Shown here piece after piece: positions 12,455 through 23,881 of a stretch of 64,000 nt of DNA. The position numbers and the translations under genes were made by a program. Position 1 is the first letter of the stretch; each line of letters begins with the position of its first letter. The stretch is from Artemisia argyi (Eukaryota; Streptophyta; Magnoliopsida; Asterales; Asteraceae), in contig CM060692.1 of assembly GCA_030686995.1 (NCBI GenBank), forward strand, positions 10,583,465 through 10,647,464, in the 5' to 3' direction. Under the pieces are notes generated by a model. That model did not search any database and was not told the DNA's origin. It saw only the letters and a list, made by a program, of their open reading frames with translations.

Positions 12455-13997
12455 TGATGCGTGGGAATTGCACCAGGCTTTACCTCTCGAGGGATCTCGA
12501 GAAGCTTACAACCCCCACCAGGCAGTGTACCTGATCGTTGTAGTATAGTATAGTGACAAGTACCGGGGGATTGATCGTTCAGCTAGGAATAGTGTCGTTA
12601 GGATTGAAATTAATCTAACTAGGTCTAAAGGTGAACGATGATTCTTTTTGTATTTTTATATTTTATGAAAAGCAAGTAAAAATGTCAGGTTTTGGGAGAG
12701 TGGGCGGAATTAGTTGCTAATCAACTAACCCAAAAGCTACTAATTAAACTAATAAACAAGAAAATAAACTAAGGTTCTACAAGATAAGTGAAGCATGTAT
12801 ACCCATGATATGTTACTCCTTGCTAGCTATCCAATCCTACCTATTGAATTGTAACCTTTTTTTAATTGACGGGTTGTATTCCTTAATACCATTCATGGGG
12901 TGGCACACATAACTCTCTAATTCTATGAGCTCTTATCTCCTTCTACACCATGCCCAACATAACTATAGGGATTGTAAACAGTGGCTCATGCATTAAATAC
13001 AACCAATAAAGACCTAGTGCGCGTTGGTTCATGTTTCTTAAGACGTTCAAGCATGTTACCATTTGGAGATCTGCCAGTTTTCTTAAGCCTAACATATAAA
13101 TCATTCAATCAAAACAAGAATCAATAGGAAATAAGGATTATAAACTAAACCAACTAGATCTATTGAAGTTGTCACGCCTTAATTGATGGAGATAGACACA
13201 ACATCAACAAGAAATCAATGAGATCTAATCAATTATATACAAGTTTCACATAATCATAAGTAGACACAAGGTGAATTAGCAAAACATAATCAAAGAAAGA
13301 CAATCCACAAGAATAATGAAAGACATAGTTGAGATAGAATCATCAAACCAATACACGATGTTTATGGAGTGATTGAAACCCTCTAAGTTGCTGGAAAAAC
13401 ACCCACCTAAACCCAGGAATCGACTTTAGGGTTTAGGGCTTACCAAAAGTGAAGTTATGAAGTTATATTTATAGGCATGTTTTCTGTCGGCCCTTCTTGA
13501 CGGCGTCAGCCCGTTACTCTTGATGCCGTCAAGACCATTTTTCACCAAATTGTAGATCTCTTCGTCCTCTTCGTGTGGGCTTTTGAATCACCTAAATCCG
13601 AGTTCGTATGCAAAAGTTATGACCAAAACAATATTAGCTACTTCGCGCGCAAGTTTTGACAAGCTTACACGTGACGGCCTTGGTGACGCCTTCAGGTACA
13701 CGTGACGGCCTAGCTTGACGCCGTCATAAACTTACTGGACCGTCACCACTTTTACTCTTGATGCCGTCATGAAAATACTCTTGACGCCGTCAGGTACTGT
13801 TCCCAGCAAGGAAAATTAAGACTTTGTCGTTTTCTTCACTTTTATGCTCCAAAAACGTCCAAAATGCTTCCTTTTCCAGAATTCACTCACAAAGTACCTA
13901 AATCACAAAAGGAACGATTTAGGGTAATATTTGATCAAATAAATTCGAATTCTGGCGTAAATGACCCCCTAAAAACGGATCATTTTTCGCCTCATCA
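12455..13997 (-). repeat. 3' LTR of the Gypsy element
   Basis: 1543 bp, TGATGCGTGGG to GCCTCATCA on the plus strand (minus strand TGATGAGGC...CACGCATCA). Confidence 0.9.
13498..13798 (-). promoter_or_regulatory. TGACG/CGTCA cluster in U3 of the 3' LTR
   Basis: Seven or more TGACG-containing sites, several as TGACGCCGTCA palindromes or one-base variants (for example near 13725 and 13785), upstream of the LTR transcription start region on the minus strand. Confidence 0.55.
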
Positions 13998-14580
13998 TAT
14001 ATCCCTACACTTGGGATTTGCTTGTCCTCAAGCAAATGAGCTTTTCCACCAATCAAAATAAAAGTTAGGGGTCATTTAACACTAATATAAAAGTAATTAC
14101 AACAAATGATCGTTCCACCTTAGTCAAAACAAGCACGGAAATTATACACTAGCACCTCACAATAAGTATTTGGATACTCTCATCTCTCGGGTGTTGAAAA
14201 TTTATATGTCATAATTGGAAATGGAGAAATATCACTCTCTACCTGTCATAGCAAATAGATTACCATAGGCTTGGGAAAGGATCAAACTTTCACCACTTGG
14301 CGTAAGGACCTAGGATAGACTATCAAAGAGGTCTTTTAAAGGGTTATAACGTTAGGTGTAGGGGATATGAAAAACACGGTTTTGTTGGATAAACGGATAT
14401 TTTACTGGTGGCAAGTCAATTGTCTTAGTTAACTACATGTATAATGAGGCGTTGCTAAGCCAAGACTCGACTCAACTTAAACTAACCACAACTCTTTTTG
14501 GATTTTCAAGACACTATTTGACTTAAACATAAATAAAAGAAACGGATGGTAGCCCGTATGTTTTTCTCTTTTCTTTTTCT

Positions 14581-14581
14581 A

Positions 14582-14627
<46 letters not shown>
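14581..14627. repeat. Poly-T tract (with interruptions)
   Basis: T-run of about 45 bases broken by two C. The plus-strand sister element has a poly-A run at the homologous place (32477-32506), just after the small frame. Confidence 0.9.
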
Positions 14628-14629
<2 letters not shown>

Positions 14630-14637
14630 ATGCACTC

Positions 14638-14895
14638 TTACTCTACCATCCAAAACAATACATCAAAGGGAGCTCGTTTCCTCCCTACACTTGAGCTTTT
14701 ACATACTTTACAATAAACTAATCTAATGACTCGAATTAAGAAAATCAAAACACTTGGAGCACTTTTAAGATTAATGTATATATGGGGGTAATATATGTTG
14801 TTCTTCCCCATTACTCCATAAAATAAGTACTTACCCATGAGTCCCATGAGTCCCAAAACAATATGTACAAGGATATGACTCGACTTAGCAACCAT
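14638..14895 (-). CDS. Conserved 85-codon small frame in the Gypsy 3' region
   Basis: MVAKSSHILVHIVLG start, hydrophobic stretch SVLIFLIRVIRLVYC, 85 residues. The second Gypsy element has a frame of identical length and start at 32210-32467, about 80% identical. It is hydrophobic and cysteine-poor; no family is recognised. An env-like remnant or simple conservation of the surrounding RNA are both possible, because flanking non-coding DNA is conserved as well. Confidence 0.3.
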   Translation of the reverse strand: MVAKSSHILVHIVLGLMGLMGKYLFYGVMGKNNIYYPHIYINLKSAPSVLIFLIRVIRLVYCKVCKSSSVGRKRAPFDVLFWMVE

Positions 14896-16228
14896 GTAAT
14901 CAATTAGAAAGTTAACTTAGGGTTTAACAAATAACAATAATGCACTAAAGATGAGCGCATACACGGAAGGCTAAGGCGATTTGGTTGTACATTTAAGTGG
15001 GGTGTAACAAATTATTCCTTTAAGTAAGATGCTTAAAGTTAGAAACGAAAAGATAGGCTCGGAGGGGTGTACTAGGGGTATCGTGTACTAAAAATGAGTA
15101 CAACGCAAAGGTGTGGGAGAATTACTTGACCTATGAAGTCAATGTAATTATATTACAGGTGTAGAACAAGGGTTATCCTAATGCCTCTTATCATGTAGTA
15201 AATCCTAACTACACGAATGTAGTCGCACTAGCGGTCTCGGGATGCATCGCTATCACAAGTTCTAGAATCTAAATACTACCGGTACACTTATAAGCACCAA
15301 CAATGAATGTTTTTTCCTAAAGATCTTAGGGCGAACCTCACATATTTGGGGTAGAAATTTTTGAGTGGTATGGTTTTTGTGCTAGTCATACAACTCCTAT
15401 CCATGAGACGCTTATTAAGACTAAAGTTTCACTCCTACATGTTGCAAAAAATTTTAAATTTGGTGCTAAAATTGCCCTAACAAATATTTCTCTCAGTTTT
15501 ATTACACATTCACTATTAAACAAAACAAAAACCAAGTGGAGTAATAGTTTCTAATATACCCTCCCTACACTTAAACCGAACATTGTCCCCAATGTTCTAG
15601 ATAAAAGATGTAAAAGTAAATAAATAAGAATGAAAGAAACTAATACTCCCCTGATTCGTTCACCGTGGATAATGTGACAACATGGTTAAATCTACCTCCA
15701 AGAAGACGAATTTTGAAAGCTTCCCTCCAGAAATATAAATCATCTTCTTGTCCTGTAATCAACAAACACAAAAACCAAAGCATCAAACCGAACAAAAATC
15801 ACAACTAGATGTAATTCCAGACTTAGAAATAGAAACAAGACAAAGCAACAAAAGGATAGGATACTTGTGGAATGAATTACAAATAGGAACTCATAAAACA
15901 TATCCACAATTATTGACAGACAAACAAGATAAAATATATGCTAATCATGAATTGTGAAGTTTTCATGTTCGAATTTAGTTCTTTTTAACAAGATATAAAT
16001 TTCCCTACACTTATCTTTTTGTAAAATACCTTTATATGCAATTAAGACGAGGTTAAAAACAAAATAAACCATTTTCACAAATTATTTGAAACATGAAAAT
16101 TAAACAACAATGATTAAGCATATATGACATAAACAAACAAATAAAATAAAAACATCAAACAATTAAAAACATGGGTTGCCTCCCAAGAAGCGCTTGTTTT
16201 TGTTCGAGTCACGAGCCTGACTCTACCC

Positions 16229-16795
16229 TTATTTAATGGAAATAGGGGAGGTTTTCCCTACACTTAGGATTAAGTGTGGGTGGAAGTAGTGATACACACC
16301 CTTAGGGTGGAAATATGCCACGTGAGGTGAAGGGGGTGAGTGAATGGCTTCCTTCATCCTAAAACTACCCGGATAATGTAGGTTGATGGGTGGGTCGGTT
16401 CCTCTTTTATCTCCTAGAAATAAATCTAAGGATGGGAAGTTGTGTAAAGGTTGAGGTTCCGGTTCATCAACATTAAGAAATTCCCTAGAACTAGGAGTAA
16501 GGTTATCACTACAAGTATTCAAACCTATATCCTCTAGTGGCGCTTGGTCCAAGGGTTCTTCCTCAATTGGGGTTCCTATAGTCTCTTCTACTTCTTCCGG
16601 GTAAGTCACGGGCGGTGTATGTGCCTCAAATGATGGTAGGACTTGTGGGGTACTTTGTGGGCTTGGATTATCCACCTTATCCTCCATTGTACCTAGATTA
16701 CCTATGTGTTTGTTTTGTACTATGATTTTAGGTGACATCCACGCAGGTATCCCTAAGTAATCATCCCCAGACAAACTTCCTGTTTGCTCCTTCAA
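16229..16795 (-). pseudogene. Gypsy gag-linker frame, Pro/Glu-rich
   Basis: 188 codons with EAHTPPVTYPEEVEET, SSREFLNVDEPEPQP and SFRMKEAIHSPPSPH motifs, which I recognise from Asteraceae Gypsy gag polyproteins between gag and protease. It follows the gag fragment at 16808-17188 after a stop and is not joined to any protease. Role in the particle unknown; non-functional here. Confidence 0.55.
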
Positions 16796-16807
16796 ACTTG
16801 TTATTGA

Positions 16808-17188
16808 TTAATTTGTGATGTTGTTTGTCGGGTTGTCTACTCTATAATAATATTGGGCACAATCTTCTATGGCATCCCATGCTTCTTCAGCATTTAATTC
16901 CCTAAGGTCCCCGTTGGTAAAATCATCAATGTACCTTTGGTCATACGGGTGGACACTATAGTAAAAGATTTGATTTAGGTACCATAGATTGAAACCATGA
17001 TGAGGGACTATTCGTAGTAAATTTTTAAAACGAGTCCATGCATCATAAATAGGTTCATCTCGATATTGTTTGAACATCAAGATGTCATTAGGAGTGAATG
17101 GGTTTCGTGGTCGGTAGTATGGTGGATTCGCGTTCTCCATAGTGGTGAACGGAAGAGTCAATGGAAAGGTTTCTACGAACAAATACAC
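16808..17188 (-). pseudogene. Gypsy gag fragment (internally deleted)
   Basis: 126 codons. Residues 30-110 (FTPNDILMFKQYRDEPIYDAW, VPHHGFNLWYL, LNAEEAWDAIED) match the C-terminal half of the Retrotrans_gag domain in the complete gag at 28358-29617. The N-terminal half of that domain is missing: MENANPPYYRPRNPF leads straight into it. The structural protein is therefore truncated, fitting a non-autonomous element. Confidence 0.65.
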
Positions 17189-17300
17189 AAAGAAAAGATA
17201 GACTACTAGAAAGCTAATAAAAAGAAAATAAAAATAACACTAAAACGGAATCTAATGAGTAGACCTAATAAAAATCAAATTCAACCTAAACAATAACTAT

Positions 17301-17319
17301 TCCCCGGGCTGCGGCGCCA
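17301..17319 (-). other. Primer-binding site (tRNA-Asp type), altered
   Basis: Plus strand TCCCCGGGCTGCGGCGCCA matches the 3' end of plant tRNA-Asp with one inserted base and one change. It lies 6 bp from the LTR. Confidence 0.75.
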
Positions 17320-17325
17320 AAAACT

Positions 17326-18869
17326 TGATGCGTGGGAATTGCACCAAGCTTTACCTCTCGAGGGATCTCGAGAAGCTTACAACCCCCACCAGGCAGTGTA
17401 CCTGATCGTTGTAGTATAGTATAGTGACAAGTACCGGGGGATTGATTGTTCAGCTAGGAATAGTGTCGTTAGGATTGAAATTAATCTAACTAGGTCTAAA
17501 GGTGAAGGATGATTTTTTTTGTATTTTTATATTTTATGAAAAGCAAGTAAAAATCTCGGGTTTTGGGAGAGTGGGCGGAATTAGTTGCTAATCAACTAAC
17601 CAAAAAGCTACTAATTAAACTAATAAACAAGAAAATAAACTAAGGTTCTACAAGATAAGTGAAGCATGTCTACCCATGATATGTTACTCCTTGCTAGCTA
17701 TCCAATCCTACCTATTGAATTGTAACCTTGTTTTAATTGACGGGTTGTATTCCTTAATACCATTCATGGGGTGGCACACATAACTCCCCAATTCTATGAG
17801 CTCTTATCTCCTCCTACACCATGCCCAGCACAACTATAGGGATTGTAAACTGTGGCTCATGCATTAAATACAACCAATAAAGACCTAGTGCGCGTTGGTT
17901 CATGTTTCTTAAGACGTTCAAGCATGTTACCATTTGGAGATCTGCCAGTTTTCTTAAGCCTAACATATAAATCATTCAATCAAAACAAGAATCAATAGGA
18001 AACAAGGATTATAAACTAAACCAACTAGATCTATTGAAGTTGTCACGCCTTAATTGATGGAGATAGACACAACATCAACAAGAAATCAATGAGATCTAAT
18101 CAATTATATACAAGTTTCACATAATCATAAGTAGACACAAGGTGAATTAGCAAAACATAATCAAAGAAAGACAATCAACAAGAATAATGAAAGACATAGT
18201 TGAGATAGAATCATCAAACCAATACATGATGTTTATGGAGTGATTGAAACCCTCTAAGTTGCTGGAAAAACACCCACCTAAACCCAGGAATCGACTTTAG
18301 GGTTTAGGGCTTACCAAAAGTGAAGTTATGAAGTTATATTTATAGGCATGTTTTCTGTCGGCCCTTCTTGACGGTGTCAGCCCGTTATTCTTGATGCCGT
18401 CAAGACCATTTTTCACCAAATTGTAGATCTCTTCGTCCTCTTCGCGTGAGCTTTTGAATCACCTAAATCCGAGTTCGTATGCAAAAGTTATGACCAAAAC
18501 AATATCAGCTACTTCGCGCGCAAGTTTTGACAAGCTTACACGTGACGACCTTGGTGACGCCTTCAGGTACACGTGACGGCCTAGCTTGACGCCATCATAA
18601 ACTTACTGGACCGTCACCACTTTTACTCTTGACGCCGTCACGAAAATACTCTTGACGCCGTTAGGTACTGTTCCCAGCAAGGAAAATTAAGACTTTATCG
18701 TTTTCTTCACTTTTATTCTCCAAAAACGTTCAAAATGCTTCCTTTTCCAGAATTCACTCACAAAGTACCTAAAATCACAAAAGGAACGATTTAGGGTAAT
18801 ATTTGATCAAATAAATTCGAATTCTGGCTTAAATGACCCCCTAAAAACGGATCATTTTTCGCCTCATCA
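17326..18869 (-). repeat. 5' LTR of the Gypsy element
   Basis: 1544 bp, partner of 12455-13997. Contains the same conserved end segment and U3 TGACG cluster. Confidence 0.9.
18367..18668 (-). promoter_or_regulatory. TGACG/CGTCA cluster in U3 of the 5' LTR
   Basis: Counterpart of 13498-13798; some sites differ by C/T changes (for example TGACGGTGTCA near 18370). Confidence 0.55.
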
Positions 18870-19439
18870 CAATCACTAATAGATTTTTCAACTGGACTTA
18901 TGATACAGATGGAATACCTATGTGCTATCAATTAAAAAAGTTGCATAATCTCAACAACCTAAGCGATTAATTCACAAAAATGTACACACAGATTGAAGTG
19001 CTGCAACAAGCATTATATCCCGTAAACAAACTGCAATCGCTTATTTGAAACTACTTTTGCTTAATAATAAGTAATCAACCACTTATCTTATTTGAATGAC
19101 AACACCGTTTTCATAAAACCGAACACTATCTCATCCTACATTGCTTTAGTTACGCTATTTCCCAAACACTCCTTACAGGTACATATATCGCACATACAGG
19201 CATAAATCAAGCAAAAGCATACAAAACCAATACAACGACGTACATAACGAATTTGCTAAACACTCAAACTACAACCGCTTATCTGATTATGCCATATTTA
19301 TCTAGCCAAATATATCACATATACAGCTTACATCAAGCAAAAACAAATCTAAATAGTCCGTAATTCTCTAAAAAAAAACAACTCAAACACAATGTACTCG
19401 CTAATCTACTTATACATCACAAACCACTAATTCTTATGT

Positions 19440-19480
19440 GAATCCCATGGGATTCAGTGATAATCCCATAGGATTATTCA
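19440..19480. repeat. Palindrome block, intron 1 of copy A1 (second)
   Basis: AATCCCATGGGATTC followed by CAGTGAT and the variant AATCCCATAGGATT. Matches 55085-55124 in copy B. Confidence 0.85.
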
Positions 19481-19752
19481 GTGATACGCAAAATCCCATT
19501 TGCTTATCTACTTAAGCTTATCACAAACCAAAAAATAAGCAAAAATAAGCTAATCCTAAACAGTCATTACATAAAAAAAAACTAATCCTAAAATCTAATC
19601 TAATCACTAACATAAACTAATCCAAACACTCATTCAGTAACAAAAAAGCTAATAAAACCACAAAATAAGCTAATAGATTCAAAAAAAATAACCTAATCGA
19701 TAACAAAAATTCAAAATAATAGCTGATTTTAAAAAATGAGACAAAAACATAC

Positions 19753-19825
19753 CAGATTCGACATTATCAATGGGATCCGACAACAAACGCTCTTTAGATT
19801 GCGCTATTTCAGCACGTAGGTCCAT
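19753..19825 (-). pseudogene. Ulp1-like gene exon 1, copy A1
   Basis: ATG at 19825-19823 opens 24 codons plus one base before a GTATG donor at 19752. Length and phase equal exon 1 of copy B (55401-55473), with one amino-acid difference visible (A for D at residue 5). Its exon 2 is cut by the Copia LTR at 12012, so the copy is not functional. Confidence 0.75.
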
Positions 19826-20132
19826 TTAAATGGCGATTAATGATGGATTGATGGCGGATTAACGGCAATTAAACAATTTAGGGTTAGGGTTTGAATTGGG
19901 GGAAATGAGGAGAGAGTGTGTGTTTTACTGTGTATGTGGGTGAGGGTGAGAAAAACACGTGAAATGTGTGATACGGGTGAATATAAGAGTAAGTATGGAA
20001 AGTACAAAAATGCCCCTCCGTTTTTTTTTTTTTGTGTAATTAATATACACCGTTGGATGAAAGGGGAATGGATGGATGAGATCGTTTAATTTGTACTTTA
20101 GCTAAATGTAGTTTCGTATAGAACTTTTCTCT
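19826..20132. repeat. MULE terminal region, copy A1 (putative right terminus)
   Basis: About 300 bp between the Ulp1-like start codon and the point where similarity to copy B stops (GTATAGAACTTTTCTC). Copy B carries the same sequence at 55474-55785 and also diverges right after TTTTCTC, so this is an element end and doubles as the promoter and 5' leader of the Ulp1-like gene. The opposite terminus is not in the window, so an inverted repeat could not be confirmed. Confidence 0.6.
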
Positions 20133-21093
20133 AAAAACAATTTAAAACTTCTTATAGTTTAAAACTTACAGCAAGAAAGGTATATGGCCCCGTGTGTTTG
20201 TTTAGAAGAGTTGTCAGTTTTCTACTGACTTTAAGACAATGAAAGATGTACTCACACCAATCAATACTACGAATATCAGTATCTTCACGAAGACGCTTAA
20301 CAACATCAAAGTTTATTTCCCCCTGCAATCCAGCAACCATTCCCATTGTATTCGTAAACAAGGTAAGAAAGTTGACATTAAAAAGCAAGTCAACTTCCTT
20401 AGACTCAATCAACTTGCTAGCAATATCATTCACTCTTATTTGCTTAGAAGATTTTGATTCAAACTGACCAACCCAAACTTTCTCAAAATCATCTCCCACT
20501 GGCCTGGTTTCTAAAGATAACAAAGACTCGCCGCCAATCGTAATAGCTAGCAGCTCATGAACTTTGTTAACAGTGGCCTGAATTGACTTCCCACCTTCCA
20601 ACTTCAACTCGCAAGTCTCATCATCAAAATTATCAACAACATACCTACCTAACCTTGACGGAATTTTGTTTATATCAAACTTGAAATACGAGCTAAACCC
20701 TATCTCCTCTAAAAACTTCTCAATATCAACATTTTTTATGCCATGGATGGCAGTATGAAGGGCGGTAGGAGCTGACCTAGCCTGAAGAATGGGAATTTTT
20801 TTCAGATAATCTTGATGGCGTTTTTCTTCTTCTGTCAACACCTTTTCTTTCTTCTTGCCTTTCTTATTCGGCTTCGATTCATTCTCCTCATCAGTTTCTA
20901 CTTTAACCATTAAATTCTTCAACAATGTCTTCATCAGCTGCTTCATCACATTGTCAGGTACAATATCTTCTTTAACTTCTTCTTTACCAGTATCGTCCTT
21001 CACTTTCTTCCCCTTATCTTCTTCTTTCACAGAAACGGAAGAATCGCCCCTCTTTCTCTTTGATATCTTCTTTTCAGCAACATCTGTATAAAA

Positions 21094-21120
21094 ACACACA
21101 CACACACACACACACACACA
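21094..21120. repeat. (CA)n microsatellite
   Basis: 27 bp of perfect AC dinucleotide next to the exon 3 acceptor of copy A2; absent at the homologous place in copy B (about 52210). Confidence 0.95.
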
Positions 21121-21154
21121 ATAATAACCACTTGATAACAAAGAGATTCAAAAT

Positions 21155-21254
21155 GAATCCCATTGGATTTATATTGAATCCCATGGGATTAATAATGAAT
21201 CCCACGGGATTGACAGTGAATCCCATGGGATTCAATGTGAATCCCATGGGATTC
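21155..21254. repeat. Palindrome array, intron 2 of copy A2 (exon 3 side)
   Basis: Five units at 21-bp spacing; three exact CCCATGGG cores and two one-base variants (CATTGG, CACGGG). Homologous array in copy B (52254-52330) has four units. Confidence 0.95.
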
Positions 21255-21765
21255 ATAACAGAATGCAGTACACTATGTGGCACCGGATGCAATCAATTTA
21301 TCATAAAAAGTGCAAAAGCTCTAACACAAGTTTCCAACTAAATCTACTAATTCAGATTATACTTAATACAAAGCAGTGATGAGATTTAAAGACTACTTTA
21401 ACTTTTAGCTAATATACCTACTGATTTAATGCCTAAATTATCTATTATTATCCTAATGCAAACTAATTGTACCAATATCATAGCAAAGCAACAACAAGAT
21501 CAGCAAGTAACTTACAAATCCAAACAGTCCCTATAAGTCTAGATTACACTACACCTACTGATTTTAGACCTCAAATCTTTCAATCAATGCTCAATCTAAG
21601 TCACAAATTACTTACATGAACTAATTAAACTATGAATAACCACAATGAACTACTAAATAACAGATCCACAGGATGATCAAATAAATCTCAATAACAACTT
21701 AGTTCAAGCAACCAATTGTACAGAGAATCAAATAAGCTCAAGTATAACTACTATAACTAAAATAT

Positions 21766-21842
21766 CATGGGATTCACTAGGAAATCCCATGGGATTCACT
21801 GTGAATCCCATGGGATTCACTGGGAATCACTGTCAATCCCAT
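21766..21842. repeat. Palindrome array, intron 2 of copy A2 (exon 2 side)
   Basis: Two exact cores, flanked by partial units. Copy B (53225-53322) carries one additional 21-bp unit at the same place. Confidence 0.9.
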
Positions 21843-21937
21843 AACTTTTAACATAATATTAAATTAGATAAAAGACTCAAACAGAAAACCTTAAAGCAAT
21901 AGAGATGAAATAAAAACAATTTTCATGGATTTAGGAC

Positions 21938-23628
21938 TGATGTGCGTTTTGTTAGTGCAAGTTTTAAATTTATAAGGATGAATTACCAAATCTAGAAACA
22001 ACACATACGAGCAAGTGTACTCGTCCGTTATAGCAAGATATGATGGTAAGTCGGGATCGTTCGCAGGGATTTGTGAGTGAATCAAAATATAAGTCTAAAA
22101 GTAAATCTCTAATGTGCACAAATAAGATAATAAGCAAATTCAATAATTTACAAACTACACTTGTTTAGACTAGTTTTCTACTTAATGACACACATGATTG
22201 TGATAACTTTTGATAACATGTTGGTTGTGATAATTAGATGGTGGTCTAATCTATTGTTTCTACAAGTTAAACCTTCGTCAAGATTTTAGTTCATAAAAAC
22301 AAGCTTTAGATGTAAACCAATCAATTCAAAATCCATCCAAGGTTCATAAGGTATGGTGAATATCTTAAACACAAGAACAAACTCTTATTACAAATCAAAT
22401 ACTCTTAGGAAATGGTCATTACAAAAGGTAACCCATTCATAGACAAAAAGGTTACAATTGTTTATAAAAATTTAAACTTTCGTCCAACTAAAGGTTTACA
22501 AACAATCTGATTTGATGTTATAAAAGCATTCTCATTACAATCATACTTATTGTTTCTTTGTTTAGTCAAGAATAATTATGGTGAAAAACAATCATTCATA
22601 GACAAATGATTATAACTAGTTGAATAATAACAAATCTTTCGACCCTTGAAACTATTATCAATTAGTTAACCTTGGCTCAACAAATGTCACTATGAAACTT
22701 AAGGTACAATTGGTTCTTAGGATTGACTTGAAATTGAATTAAAACATGTTATCACAATCATAACTATCACTAAGCATAAAACATCATCAAAACAAGTGTA
22801 AAAAGACTACTAGCCACTCATAGCAAACATGCAAATAAACTCAGAATATTTAACATTAGAATCCATGGTTTTAAGTCTTACAATGCTTTGGAATTGATAA
22901 CAAATGACAAGGTATTGATAACCTAAGTATTGGTGATGATTTCTTGAGATTTTTGGCCTCCAAATGTTGCTTCCTTGGTCCTCCAAAGTTCCTGGTTCTT
23001 TCTGCACGAATTTTCCTTCTTTGAGAGCTAGATGATGATGATAATTGAGAGTAGTAATGAGAGTAAATGATCTCTTGAATTGTGTCTTCAATTGTGTACT
23101 CTTGGGGTCCTTTTAGGCTTGTCAAATACTAAGAAGGGCCTATAACAATGGGACAAAAGACCAAGATTCATGCACAAGAAGTTGGTATAAACAGGCAGAG
23201 ATGTCCATCCGATCGGTTTCGGGTTGGCACCGATCGGATGGATGTGGTAATTGTGGCTATCCGATCGGTTGTACTCCAACCGATCGGATGGTAGGTTCTG
23301 GTTGCTTTGGACTTTGACTTTTCCTTGTGTAGTTCTTTATGCACTATCCAAACTTGATTAACTCTGAACTAGGAACTTTGAGATGACAAAACTTAGGTTC
23401 TCCTTATGAAATGCGTCACAGATTGGACTTTTGAACTCGGGAATCTTCGTGTAATCGCATATACTTCATTTTCTTCACTTTTTCTCCATTTTTCCTACAT
23501 TTGGCTACATATGCTACAAAAACATACTTTGATACGATTTAGTGGCAAAAGCATATAAAAACAACCAAATAACATACACAAAAACACTAATAACGCTTAT
23601 AAAAACATGTTAACTTTGAGCGTTATCA
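21938..23628 (-). repeat. Solo LTR (Gypsy-type) in MULE intron 2
   Basis: 1691 bp with TGATGTGCG...CGTTATCA ends, flanked by AGGAC (21933-21937) and GGGAC (23629-23633). The empty site in copy B reads TTTGGGACATATC (about 53412), so insertion with a 5-bp duplication is directly supported and one base has since changed. No primer site or interior follows, so it is a solo LTR left by recombination. On the minus strand it has a GAACGATCCCGACTTACC-like block near its 3' end, as in other tRNA-Asp-primed Gypsy LTRs. It ends only 14 bp from the exon 2 splice donor. Confidence 0.8.
23204..23289. repeat. Two CCGATCGG inverted-repeat pairs in the solo LTR
   Basis: TCCATCCGATCGGT (23204-23217) and its exact reverse complement (23229-23242), then ATCCGATCGGTTG (23259-23271) and its exact reverse complement (23277-23289). 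Four copies of the 8-bp palindrome CCGATCGG in 86 bp. Confidence 0.9.
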
Positions 23629-23881
23629 GGGACATATCTATACCCTTTGGAACCTTGAGCTTTTGTTTCTTTGAACTCTCATCGACTTTTGCTAATACTA
23701 ATTTCCGTTTCTTTGGAGTTTCCTCCTGAACCAGCTTCTTGGATCTCAAAACAGGAGCTTTTGATATTACTTTAGCAGACTTCTTCTTCGGAGTCGTCTT
23801 AACTGGCTCCGTCACCTTAATATTCTTCTTAAGCTTCTTATCATCAACAACAACAGAACCCTTGTCCGTTGACTTATCCTC

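Larger units (their letters stand above)
13998..16228 (-). other. Long non-coding 3' region of the Gypsy element
   Basis: 2.2 kb between gag remnant and 3' LTR. I see no protein domain. It contains five CCCTACACTT words (minus strand AAGTGTAGGG; near 14001, 14681, 15564, 16003, 16256), a poly-T run at 14581-14627, and an 85-codon small frame (14638-14895) with a counterpart in the element at 26771. Confidence 0.6.
12455..18869 (-). mobile_element. Non-autonomous Ty3/Gypsy element (gag remnant only)
   Basis: Two 1.54-kb LTRs flank a 3.3-kb interior. The minus-strand order is LTR (18869-17326), tRNA-Asp-type primer site, shortened gag frames (17188-16229), long non-coding region, LTR (13997-12455). 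No protease, RT or integrase is present. Flanks read CAAAC (12450-12454) and CAATC (18870-18874), an imperfect 5-bp target duplication, inside intron 1 of MULE fragment A1. I count about 32 substitutions between the LTRs, so this is the oldest of the three complete elements; many look like C/T or G/A changes. The LTRs are the same family as the complete element at 26771-34531. Confidence 0.85.
12013..20132 (-). mobile_element. MULE fragment A1: 5' end of a Ulp1-like gene plus element terminus
   Basis: Outside the Gypsy insertion at 12455-18869, this segment is nearly collinear with 54133-55785 of MULE copy B. It has the start of exon 2 (12013-12075), intron 1 with two palindrome blocks, exon 1 (19753-19825, 73 bp, MDLRAEIAQSKERLLSDP...) with its GT donor, and a conserved terminal region ending GTATAGAACTTTTCTC at 20132. 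The rest of the gene lies left of the nested retroelements, outside the window. A1 ends exactly where A2 starts, which suggests one MULE inserted in intron 3 of another. Confidence 0.75.
20133..23881 (-). pseudogene. MULE fragment A2: exon 3 and part of exon 2 of a Ulp1-like gene
   Basis: Collinear with about 51268-53712 of copy B. Exon 3 is 20170-21083 (914 bp, open; landmarks LQARSAPTALHTAIHGIKN, SRLGRYVVDNFDDETCELKL, FEKVWVGQFESK). It is 15 bp longer than in copy B, so the frame is kept. Intron 2 carries two palindrome arrays, a CA microsatellite and a solo LTR. The exon 2 remnant is 23644-23881 (Lys-rich, KVPK at the splice site). The left break is in intron 3 and abuts the terminus of A1; the right break is in exon 2 and abuts the 5' region of the transposase gene. 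It cannot encode the protease domain. Confidence 0.8.

Noticed and set aside
21074..21341. Proteins with NPMGF(T/I)V heptad repeats (also at 24520-24804, 34513-35037, 50533-50763)
   Set aside because: They are translations of the 21-bp intronic palindrome units in both strands, lie between GT-AG splice sites, and lack independent coding support.
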